A stretch of DNA of 64,000 nucleotides from Jacaranda mimosifolia (taxonomy: Eukaryota > Streptophyta > Magnoliopsida > Lamiales > Bignoniaceae). Both the position numbers and the translations under genes were made by a program. Position 1 is the first letter of the stretch, and each line of letters begins with the position of its first letter. A model generated the notes under the pieces. It had not been told where the DNA came from. It worked only from the letters and a program-made list of their open reading frames with translations, and did no database searches. Positions 11,847-21,945 of this stretch are shown here, in pieces. Where the stretch lies: assembly GCA_018894105.1 (NCBI GenBank), contig CM032128.1:15109001-15173000 (forward strand), read 5' to 3'.

Positions 11847-14800
11847 GAGACAAACCTGTTAGTCAAAAAGATAGGGATGATTTTTGCGCATTTCATCTTC
11901 ACGCTCCCAAGTAGCTTCTTAAATTTTCTGATTCCTCCATAAAACCTTGACTTGAGGAATTCTCTTATTTTTAAGTTCTCGAACTTGATAATCAAGGATT
12001 CGTATGGGTTGCTCAATGTCAGAAAGGTCACTTTGTATTGGTAAGTCACTATGATCAATAATATAGGATGGATTAGGATAATATTTTCGAAGTTGGGAGA
12101 CATGAAAGACATTATGTATCCTAGTTAAGTTGGCAGGTAAGTTTAATTTGTACGCAATAGGACCAACTCACTCTAAAATTTCAAAAGGTCCTATAAATCG
12201 AGGGGCTAACTTTCCACTTTTCCCTATTCTCTTAATTCCTTTTTGGGGCATGATTTTCAAAAATAATGATCGCATACTGTAAATTCCAGATCTTTTCATC
12301 GTTTATCAGCATAACTCTTCTGGCAATCCTCAGCTATTTTTAAGTTTTGCTTTATCAGTTGTACTTTATTAATACTCTTTTGTATAAGTTCTAACCTTAA
12401 ACTTTCTTGCCTATCATTTATTGTAGTTTTAGCCTCATCTAGATCCTAATGTAATCGCGATCGATATTTTCTTTTGTAAAGTGCCTCATATGGTGCCATT
12501 TGGATAGAAGATTGATAACTATTATTATAAGCAAATTCAATCAGAGGCAAATGTTTCTCCCAGCTTCTATGAAAGTCTAAAATGCAAGCTCATAACATAT
12601 CTTCCAAGATTTGAATTGTTCTTTCAGATTGTCCATTTATTTGCGGATGAGCTATGGTGCTGAATTGTAACTTAGTTCCCAGGTGTTCCTGCAGGCTTTT
12701 CCAAAGTCATGAAGTAAACTTTGGGTCTCTGTCAGATACAATACCTTGTGGTACTCCATGTAATTTGACGAATTCTTTAAAATATATTTCGGCTAACTGT
12801 TCTACATTATATTGGGTTTGAACCAATAGAAAATGAGTGGATTTGGTCAATCGATCTATTATAACCCAAATACTATCGTAACTTCCTCGCACCACTAGTA
12901 GTTCTATGGCAAAGTTCATAGTAATTTCATCCCATTTCCAATTTAGAATCAATAAGGGTTGTAGAGTTCCTACAGGTCTTTGGTGTTCACTTTTACTAAT
13001 TGACAAGTGAGGCACTTACGTACAATTTCTATTACATCTCATTTTAATACTTCCCACCAAAAATTTTGTTTCAAATATCGATACATCTTTGCTCTCCTTG
13101 GATGTATTATGTATTTTGCACCAAAATTTTTGTTTCAAATCTCGATACATCTTTGCTCCCCCTGGATGTATTGTGTATTTTGTGTTATGAGCTTCAAACA
13201 ATACTTTCTCCCAAATTTCTTTGGGCAAATATATTCTTCCTTTAAATCTTAATATTCCATTATCGCTAACTTGGAATTTGGAACTTCTTGTATGATTTAT
13301 TTTTATTTTCCGAACCCATTCCTCTTTATCTTGGGCATCTTGGATAGCTTGGTACATATCTGGTTGTATGAATATTCCTACCATCCTCACTTTTAGACTT
13401 AAGGCATCTGCTACCGAATTGGCCTTCCCAGGATGATAAATAATCATAAAGTCATAATCCACAGGAAATTCCATCCACCTTAATTGTCTTAAATTTAAGT
13501 TTTTTTGGTTGAAAATATATTTAAGACTTTCATGGTCGGTATAAACTTCTATTTTAGCGCCATATAGATAATGTTGCCATTTAACCAACGCAAACATTAC
13601 AGCTGCTAATTCCAAATCATGAGTTGGATAATTTTGTTCATAAGGTTTAAGTTTTCCTGAAACATATGCAATTACTTGCTCATTTTGCATTAATATGCAC
13701 CCCAATTCTTCTTTCGACGCGTATGTGTATACAGTGTATTTTCCCAAATCATCTGGTTGTGCCAACACAGGTGCTGAAGTTAACATTTTCTTTAGTTCTA
13801 CAAAACTTTGTTCACAGCGTTAATCCCATTCAAAGCGTAGCTCTTTCTGAATTAGTTTTGTAAGGGGTCCTGCTATTTTAGAGAAATTCTGGATAAATTT
13901 TTGATAATATACAGCTAACCCCCAAAAACTTCATACTTCAGTAATATTTTTTGGCCTTTTCCAATTAAATATTGCTTCTATTTTCTCAAGATCCACTTCA
14001 AGACCATTTCGAGAAATTATATGCCCTATAAAAGGAACCCTTTCCAACCAAAACTCGCATTTACTAAATTTGGCATATAACTGGTGATCCTTAAAAGTTT
14101 GGAGCACTATCCTTAAGTGCCTTTCATGTTCTTCTTTAGTTTTAGAATATACCAAAATATCATCCATAAAGATTACTACAAAACAATTTAGGTACGGCTA
14201 GAATACCTGATGCATTAAATCCATAAAAGCAACCGGTGCGTTCATTAATCTAAAAGGCATTACTATAAATTCGAAATGCCCATACCTAGAATTAAATGTT
14301 GTTTTGGGAATATCAGACTCCAGTATTTTTAGCTGATAATACCCTTGCTGCAAGTCCAACTTAGAGTACACTGCTGAGCCTCGTAGGTGATCAAATAACT
14401 CCTCAACGTGTGGCAATGAATATTTATTTTTTATGGTCAATTTGTTTAATTCTCAGTAATCAATGCACATCCTTAATGAACCATCCTTTTTCTTTACAAA
14501 CAACATCAGTGCTCCCCACGTGAAATACTTGGCCATATGAACTTTTTATTCAAAAGCTCTTGTAATTGTCCTTTTAATTCCTTTAATTCTGCCGGGGCCA
14601 TTATATATGGTGTCTTTGAGAAAGGTTTCGCTTCAAGATAAGTTTCAATCACAAATTCTATTTCTCGATTTGGGGGTAATAAATTTAACTCTTCAGGGAA
14701 TACTTCTAAAAATTCTTTAACTACTTTTGCATCTTCTAATTTCAATTATCATAGGGCTTATTTATCAAATAAGCCAAAAATCCTAGTCCTCATTTTCTTA

Positions 14801-15260
14801 AAACCTTCTTAGCTCTTGTTGAAGAAATAAAGTCCGATTTTACACAATTTAAATTCTTCTTTTCCAGATTTTCAGTGGCATTGCCCAACTTGATAGTTTT
14901 GGTAAAACAATCTACTATTACTTGATGACTATACGACCAATCCATTCCTAGAATGAGATCATATTCTTGGATTGGTAATTTTATAAGGTCTGAAGAATAT
15001 TCCTTATTTTCTATAATTACAGGACAATCCTATTTTAGAAACACATGTGTTTGATATAAACGAATGAGTTGCACCAGGATCAAATAAAACTTTGCAGATA
15101 AAGTTATGGATTGAGGCCGTACCTTCTACCACATCCTCAGTTTCTAGATTTTCTGCACGAATAAGGGCATAAGCTCTTGCTTTTGTAGGAGGTCTCTTTC
15201 CCGCTTCGTTTTGTTGTTGCTTAGACGGCTCCAAATCAACACTAAGATTGCGATTCCTAG
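11847..15260 (-). pseudogene. Chromovirus pol: protease, RT, RNase H, integrase, chromodomain (decayed)
   Basis: Reading down the minus strand: protease LFDPGATHSFIS (about 15090); RT with [15 protein letters not shown] (about 14350) and the polymerase box [10 protein letters not shown] (about 14160); RNase H with [11 protein letters not shown] (about 13540) and [10 protein letters not shown] (about 13410); integrase finger [12 protein letters not shown] (about 13160), then DRLTKSTHFLLV and SDRDPKF (about 12850-12720) of the catalytic core; last a chromodomain whose VLWRNQKI and ATWEREDEMR blocks (about 11950-11880) are typical of Tekay/Del chromoviruses. The RT box keeps both aspartates, but numerous stops and shifts, and a 64-bp tandem duplication in the finger, make it non-functional. 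Confidence 0.9.
13055..13182. repeat. 64-bp tandem duplication inside the chromovirus integrase finger
   Basis: Units 13055-13118 and 13119-13182 both begin caccaaaa and end gtattttg, and differ at only a few positions. The duplicated piece encodes the [12 protein letters not shown] part of the integrase N-terminal finger. Because 64 is not a multiple of three, the duplication also shifts the reading frame. Confidence 0.9.
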
Positions 15261-16276
15261 GGCAAGTTTCTGTCATGTGTTGGGAATTTCCACAAATTAA
15301 ACATTTGTTTTGCTTCATTCAACATTGATCTTCAGTGTGGGAAAGTTTCCCACAGTAATTGCACCTATGCCTCTCGTTTATCGGTGCAACCAGAGGAATC
15401 TTACCTTTATAATTTATAGAAGCTCCAATTAATTTTCTTTCTTGTAAGAATTTTTGAGGAATCACTTGCCCCATAACCTTGCCCTTTTTCTATTTATCAT
15501 CTAATTTTCGAAGTTCTTAGAATTCATCTTCAATTTCCAGGGCCTTTTCTACTACCATAATTTGGGAGGTCACAAGAAGCTAGAGTATGTCGTAACTCTG
15601 GTTTTAGACCTTCCACAAATTTCCTCGTCCGCCTTCTTTCATTGACGAGGACGTGTGGAGCATACCGAATTAGTATATTATATTTGGCTTCATAGTCCGC
15701 CACTATTTTAGCTCCTTGAATTAAATTCATAAATTCTCTTTCTCGGGCATCTTGTATGATTTGAGGGATAAACTTTAGCAAAAATTCCTCTTTAAAGTTT
15801 TCCCACGTCCATTCGACCCTGTCGTCAGTCCACTCTCTTTCCACTATTTTTCACCAATAATATGTCGCATCTTCTAAGAGAAAGGCAGCATACTTTACTT
15901 GTCTTTCAAGATAACCGAGAACTTGAAATATTTTCTCGATTTCCTATAGCCATAATTTAGCTTTTCGGTCATCCAGTTCTCCTTTAAATTTTAGGGTATT
16001 AAAGCGAAAAAATCTTGTTAGTGTTCTATCCTCTAATTCAGTTTTTCCAAAATTTTCATCATTAATTTGACGCTGAGAAAGTTCCATAAATTGTTGCCAT
16101 ATGGAAAATATTTGCTCAACATTTGGCACATTTACTGGCAACATATTTTCCATTGGTACATTTGGTGCTTCACTATTTCCATCAGTTACATTGTTATTTC
16201 TATTGGGATCTTCCATTTGAGGGTGTCCACGTTTCCTCAATTGACTTTCTTGTGCAAGATTTTTGTTTGGAGCCAT
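15261..16276 (-). pseudogene. Chromovirus gag with CCHC zinc knuckle (decayed)
   Basis: The frame starts MAPNKNLAQESQLRKRG at 16276. The capsid part includes WTWENFKEEFLLKFIP (about 15810) and GAKIVADYEAKYNILIRYA (about 15720). At the end is a C-x2-C-x4-H-x4-C knuckle, CLICGNSQHMTETC (about 15310-15265), preceded by a second Cys/His-rich stretch. Stops and shifts break it into at least three pieces. It would have encoded the nucleocapsid precursor that packages the element RNA. Confidence 0.85.
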
Positions 16277-17234
16277 AATAATCTAAATTCATGGTTTCCA
16301 ACACATATCCTTTCATTAGTTCGCAAAGCTACAAAATACAAAATGAGTAACATATATTATCTACAAGCAAAAGTTAGTTTCTCAAAATAACTTAAATAGT
16401 CATTCTTCCTTATACTATTTCCGACTATTCTTACTTGTTTCTAAACATTCCTAAGTGCATATTTTATTTTCGATTATGACAGGGAATAGTATTTAGATCT
16501 TTTTCAGGCCCTTTCTCATCTTCGACTCAAGCTTGTTGGCCCATTCATACTATCGAGTCATTTTTACTTATTTGTATAGGCGGCCCGAGATGAATCACCC
16601 AAATTCTAGGCTTTCTTCAGGGCTTTGGGGTTGACATCCCTTCGTTTGGCTTATGCATTTCTTCAAGGCCCACTATCCCTGATTGTCTAAACATTTCACC
16701 TCCTAATTTTTATTTTGCAATATTAGGATTTCCCTGAAAAATCCTAAACACTCCATGCCTTGAGATAAATCTACCAAATTTTCAAAACTCGTATTTAAGC
16801 GTCCTTGTGCCATTTGCACCATTTCTCTAAACCGATTAACCACATATTTCATCGATTGCTTATACCATTCCCAATTCTTAGAACCAAATGCATAATATAA
16901 CAGCAATCCTGGATCATCTGGGTCTGGAACTCTGTGAAACAATCATAATATTTTTCCATCAAATAAGAAATTTCTCTTTGAGATTGTTCTACGTAGTTTT
17001 GATGCCGAAACATGTGCTCCTAATAAATTTGCTACCACTGTGAAATCTCCTAGTCCCTAGCTGCAGTTTCTCGGAGTATCTAATTCGGCCTCATAATCTC
17101 GTACGGGTTGTAATGGACTCATAACACTATTAGAACTAGTGAACGTATCCTCCCAAAGTTTTCCCTTTTCCTTATCTATTTAACCTACTATAAACCAAGT
17201 TAGTCATTATTAGGCGCTAATTTTCAAAAATTGG
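16277..17234 (-). other. Leader of the chromovirus between primer site and gag
   Basis: About 0.95 kb separates the primer site from the gag start. A minus-strand run at 16942-16703 (MFHRVPDPDDPGLLLYY start) matches no protein I know. I treat the stretch as untranslated leader. Confidence 0.5.
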
Positions 17235-17246
17235 GCTCTGATACCA
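17235..17246 (-). promoter_or_regulatory. Primer-binding site of the chromovirus (initiator tRNA-Met)
   Basis: The minus strand reads TGGTATCAGAGC, complementary to the 3' end of plant initiator tRNA-Met, three bases after the end of the 5' LTR. Confidence 0.92.
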
Positions 17247-17249
17247 CTA

Positions 17250-18045
17250 TGTAGTGCCCCGAAACTAGAGTTTCTACCTCTAGATCGAGATAGTATGAAA
17301 ATGATATCGTTTCACAAGATTTACAAATAAACATCTTTATTGATCAACTCTTTTTCATAATACAAGCTTAAATGTGTACAAGGGAGTAAACAAAATAAAC
17401 TTGAGCTAGCAAAAAAATAAACACAACTTTTTTCTATCTTTCTTCTCCTGCAAAATAATATTTTGGGGATAAAACATAAGTTCATAGAACTTAGTAAAAT
17501 TTATAACTGAAGAGGGAGGAATGAAGCAATTATAGAATTAATAAGGAACAAGAGTATGAATTATGAATTATGATTGAACTTGTTGATCCATCACCCTTAT
17601 ATCTTCAACATTTAATTCAGCCTTGTGCCTCCCCAATGCCGACCTCGAGTCGCCGCTCGAGAGGGAAATAATGGTAACACGGTCAACCGCATATCGCAGA
17701 TTGGTCAGTTGGAATGACTAACTTCAAGACAACCGCGAGACTAATCAACAATGGGAATAATTCAGCATAAGATTACCGTCAGCTCAATGCCGCCCGGTTC
17801 TCATACCAAATAATTCCAAGGCCTAACATTCATGAATAATTACAATCAATACTGTCATTGAACATTTCATTACTTTTGTTGAACGTGCCGATGTTCATCA
17901 AGAATGATAGAATGAATTCAACAATACAGTTTCAAAACCATGACGTTAGGTGGAACAAAGAGCAAAGAATAGGACAAGGAATATGAATGAAATAAAGATA
18001 TTGGGTTAAAGTTAAAAACTATAATTTTTGGGGGGGGTCATTACA
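17250..18045 (-). repeat. 5' LTR of the chromovirus
   Basis: This 796-bp LTR is the partner of 10939-11730. On the minus strand it begins TGTAATGACC at 18045 and ends CACTACA at 17250, directly before the primer site. Confidence 0.92.
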
Positions 18046-20330
18046 TTTTTGCATCCATGACATGAAATAAAGTACTTGCTTCCAACTCCCTAATTGTGAG
18101 GTCTGGCGAATCATACCAATAGCTCATTGGCCTCCTTGATTGAAACTTTGAATAGTAAGGCAGCTGCATGTGAGTTCTTCAATAGAAATTCCCAAACTTT
18201 TCAAAGTAAACTTCGGCATGATATTGATAGTAGATTCTCCATTAATTAATATGCGGTTAACCTTCTGCTCCTGCATGAACCCTAAAACAAAAAGCAGCCT
18301 ATTGTGTGGTTTTAACCCCAGCAGCAAATCCTAGTCTATAAAAGCAATGGCCGTACAACAGAAAGTAGAGTGTTGCTCTTTCGTTTCACAAGATATAGCA
18401 TGCACTGTTTCAACTATTTGATCAAAGAATCCTGTAGGAAAATAAACTTTCGAAGTCACTTGGCTCCTTTTATAACCTGCTAATGAATTTTGCAGCTTGC
18501 CATTTGTAGCCTTTAGACTCTTCATCATCTTTGGTTGAGGGCATTTGGCCACATACGAGACCTTTAATGCTAATGGACAAGATTGATTGACACATCATCT
18601 TCTCTTTTGTCGGCGCGTCACAAGAATCCACTCACTGCTATCTTCAGTTTCAAATGTAGAACTTGTTTCCAGTTCAGCCACTTCATCAATGAATTAAGTC
18701 TCCACTAGCACTGGATCTAAACTTCCAAACTGAAGCATTGTTGATGCCCTCATGTGTAAAGATGAGGAAAAGCCATTGTCTTTGCTTGTAACATGTGTGG
18801 TATATGTTATAGTTATAGCGATCGCGAGGTTTAACTCAACAACATCTTCTATATCAAGAATTATCTTTGCATATCTTGCTAATGCAATGACCTTATCCTT
18901 GAAGATGAAATATTTCTCTATTGGATGGCTGAAAATCGGATGATAGATGCAATATTTTAGAACGTTCACCTTTCCAGCCTCTTCAAAATATTTTGGTTTC
19001 AGCAGTTCAATTAACTTTCTTGTTAATAATTCATCAAAGATGTGAGAAACATCAGAATCTGGAAATGGATATTCTTTCTCTTGCATTTCTTTCAGTGTTT
19101 TCTTACTTGTTAAAATGCATTGATCTTCAGTTTTCTTAGCAACCTTTTTATCACTTGTGGGAATTTTTATGGAGGCTATCTTGATCGCCATAGAGTCCTA
19201 AGTAGCATCTTTGTCATAATTTTCACTCTTCTTTGAATATTTCTTTTCTTTCTTCTAGACTTCAACAAGAATTTCGACCCTACGATTATCAATGCTAAGC
19301 TTCATGTCATGGGCATGAGTGGCTAATTCCTTAAAAGTGTGAAGCTTGCTTCCTTGAAGAATGTGGAGAAGTCCCCAGTGCATACCTTGAATACACATCT
19401 CTACCATGGACATCTCTGAGAGTCTATCTTTATAATTCAAACTTAATTCAAGTCAACGGCTGATGTAGTCTACCATCGGCTCATCCTCCCACTGTTTTAC
19501 ATTGGTAAGTTCAATCATGCTCACAATCTGACGCGTACTATAGAAGCAATTCAAAAACTCTCTCACTCTCTATTTGATCCTAGCTATTGATGGATTTAGG
19601 TTCTAAGTCGATGTACCAGTCAAAGGCATTTCCTCTCAATGACGCACGAATTATTTCACAAGAATATCACCATAAGTGCCTGCATTGTTGCATGTCTCTA
19701 TGAAATAGGCCACATGCTATTTTAGATCTCATTTCCCATCAAATTGCTGGAATTTTGGGGGTTGTTATCCTATCAACATTCTCAATGAGTCAATCCTCTT
19801 TGTATAGGGCTCTGAATACATAATAGAACTTTGAGAATGCATCCCATACTGAGCTCTAATAGTATTGGTGATCATGTTCTATAGTTGTTGAATAGATAGT
19901 TAGCAATAAAAGTTGCAGAGAGGTTGATCTTTCAATCAGCTTCTCGCTTGTAAGGCATCTCCTCAACTTGTTTCTGCATCATTGTATGGCCAAGGGAAGA
20001 TTGATGGTTGTAGTTAAAACCTCTAAAATGGGAGTATTCTTGTTTGTTCATGAGTTGTGGAATTTGTATATCTTTTTCTCCACAATGTTTTGGAGATTAG
20101 CTAAACTTGAGGCTTAAGCCATCCGAGCAAGTCGTTCATCCATTATTGTCGCTCCAGTAGCTGTAGCTAGCAACTCAGCAAAAGATGATGTCTGGGGATT
20201 TATTTCCCTTGGACTTCTAGAGTCAGAATCATCAGATGGAATGAAATCAGTATTTTTGCCCCCAGTCATAGGCTGATTGATAGATTCAGAAGTAGGTTCA
20301 ACAACATCTTTCTTGCCAAGGTGAGTTGTT
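18046..20330 (-). pseudogene. Tat-lineage gag and first half of protease (decayed)
   Basis: On the minus strand the gag capsid region carries GNAFDWYIDLEPKSI (about 19640), KQWEDEPMVDYI (about 19490) and MCIQGMHWGLLHILQG (about 19395). A Lys-rich linker and a YPFPDSDVSHIFDELL block (about 19075) follow. The protease part has LLLGLKPHN and VNRILINGESTINIMPK (about 18320-18215), where the family has D-G-G/D-G-S; the active-site Asp here reads Asn. Several stops interrupt. The frame passes into the chromovirus at 18045 and resumes at 10938. Confidence 0.87.
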
Positions 20331-20405
20331 TTCTCTTAAGTTTCATTGAGTGATTGTAAATATCTTCAAAATTCAAACTGGAGAAAGAGATAAGGGGTAG
20401 ATTCA

Positions 20406-20424
20406 GGTCTTACAGGGTGTGCTA
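20406..20424 (-). promoter_or_regulatory. Degenerate primer-binding site of the Tat element
   Basis: The minus strand reads TAGCACACCCTGTAAGACC just inside the 5' LTR end. It resembles the TGGCACGCCCAGTGGGACC-type site I associate with gypsy elements of this group, with several changes. The position is right; the tRNA identity is uncertain. Confidence 0.55.
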
Positions 20425-20430
20425 GAAATT

Positions 20431-21235
20431 TGTTCACACAAATTTCGTTATCTGCAAAATTAAATCACAAGACAAAGAAAAATAAAAGACAAAATGAATT
20501 TATATTAAAGAATAAAAGATAATTACAATTTGTCATAGAAAAATAAATTTCCTAACAAAACTAATACACTAATTCTTCTTCCAATATATGATCCAACGGC
20601 TTGAAGTTTGTTCATAAATATAAAGTGTGGTATCATTTGACTTGATAAAAGAACACTACGAAGTTTCTTTGAACTCGAACCTTGACTTTGAAATCAAAGG
20701 ACTTGATGACTTGATTCTTTGAAGAGGTATATGACCTTCACGGTAGCAATACTTTGTCGCAGTAGAAACTTGAAGCTTGAAGACTTGATTTGTGAACTTG
20801 AAAATATGTTTATGTAAATATAAGAATATCCATGTAAGTCTCAAAACATTTCTTTATATAGGTGTTTAGTAGGAGACCCCTAAATGACTTGAACTTCTTT
20901 GATAGTTATCTCTTTGATATACATGTTAAGAGATAACATCAAATATTTCGAATTGATTGATCCATGGACATAGATATGACACGTGTCACAACTTGGTTAG
21001 CTTGAGATTGTTAGGCCCTCAGATTTGATTTGATTGACATGATATGTCACCTTGACACTTGTTGATATTTGATTTGTACATAAAATAATATTAGAATATT
21101 AATTAAAATTAACTATTTATCTTTCAAAATTAAATTTAATAAATTCTGATACATAAATAAAAAATTTTAAATTAATAACTAAAATATTATTTATACTTGT
21201 CACTTCTCAATTGGCCAAAAATTAAGTTATCTACA
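20431..21235 (-). repeat. 5' LTR of the Tat element
   Basis: On the minus strand it begins TGTAGATAAC at 21235 and ends GTGTGAACA at 20431, about 805 bp with TGT...ACA ends. A sharp return to LARD LTR sequence follows at 21236. It contains a cttgaag/gacttgatt repeat-like stretch near 20700-20800. No second copy exists at the other end of the element, so the borders rest on the termini, the primer site and the LARD junction only. Confidence 0.65.
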
Positions 21236-21929
21236 AAGGGTTTCCGTGTTTTCAAAAGTGGAGTGACAAGTAGAAGAACCACTAATAGCAAGACTGGAAA
21301 AAGTGTTTATTAGTTTATTATCGATTAATTTTTCCAGGCAGATGTATTTCTTAAAAAACATGTTAAGTGTTTGGTCATACTTGAGATTTAAACCTCTATA
21401 AAAAGGCAATGAATTTGTGAAGTCTGATCACTAGTATGGGATGGTGGTGAGATGTATCACTTAAAACTTTGAATGAAATCTTCTCTCACATCTTCTAGTA
21501 ATTATAATGTTCCTTTCTGCTTCCTATATAATATATTTGGATAATTGTTACTCTATTGTTATTGCTAGAATATCTCACTAGGTCATTCGAACTTAGGTAG
21601 TTGTATTATTTCCTTCTATTTTTTACCCCAGATAAAAATAAGTGGCGAAGAAAGCCTAAACTATGTGACAAACGAGATAAAAAACCTAATGAATATAAAA
21701 CTATATAGATTGTATTTGCTGAATTATCGACATAGATATAATAAATGCGTTGGAAGTGCTAAGCGTGACCTATGATATTTTGGTTATAAGTTAAACTGTT
21801 GATGGATGTCACTTGTGGAAATCAAATATTTTGAGTTTTGAAAGATTTATTTTCTCTTATATAGAAAGCTTGTGGCATAGAATGAATAGCACCTCAGCCA
21901 AGCAGACACCTCCTGGGCAGGGTGTTACA
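21236..21929 (+). repeat. 5' LTR of the LARD-like element, second part
   Basis: This matches the 3' LTR from about 27792 to 28471 (gtgttttcraaagt, then the ttactctattgttattgcta and tgttgatggatgtcacttgtg blocks) and ends GGGTGTTACA at 21929, next to the primer site. Confidence 0.88.
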
Positions 21930-21933
21930 AAGG

Positions 21934-21945
21934 TGGTATCAGAGC
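21934..21945 (+). promoter_or_regulatory. Primer-binding site of the LARD-like element (initiator tRNA-Met)
   Basis: TGGTATCAGAGC lies four bases after the LTR end, the standard position and sequence for priming by initiator tRNA-Met. Confidence 0.92.

Larger units (their letters stand above)
10939..18045 (-). mobile_element. Ty3-gypsy chromovirus (Tekay/Del-like), nested in the Tat protease region
   Basis: Paired LTRs (10939-11730 and 17250-18045) begin TGTAATGACC and end CACTACA or CTACA on the minus strand. An initiator-Met primer site (17235-17246) and a purine tract (11731-11746) lie in the correct places for a minus-strand element. The flanks are TCTTT (10934-10938) and TTTTT (18046-18050), an acceptable 5-bp duplication with one change. 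Gag with a CCHC knuckle, protease, RT, RNase H, integrase and an integrase-end chromodomain are all recognisable but broken. The insertion separates HVMDAK from TFYHLFLG in the outer Tat protease frame. Confidence 0.93.
4019..21235 (-). mobile_element. Tat-lineage Ty3-gypsy element nested in the LARD 5' LTR (3' LTR missing)
   Basis: On the minus strand the order is 5' LTR (21235 to 20431), degenerate primer site, gag, protease, RT, RNase H, a second archaeal-type RNase H, integrase, a minisatellite, and then an antisense frame. Dual RNase H, tandem repeats past pol and an antisense frame there are reported traits of Tat/Ogre-type elements. No 3' LTR is present at the low-coordinate end: sequence passes straight from antisense-frame material to LARD LTR at 4018/4019. 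About 580 bp of LARD LTR (27217-27791 equivalent) is missing there too, so a deletion across this junction is inferred. The protease region is itself split by the chromovirus at 10939-18045. Confidence 0.85.

Noticed and set aside
13007..13252. Plus-strand open frame across the 64-bp duplication
   Set aside because: Antisense shadow of the integrase region, created by the duplication.
16067..16390. Plus-strand 107-codon frame opposite chromovirus gag
   Set aside because: Shadow of the minus-strand gag start MAPNKNLAQ; no independent support.
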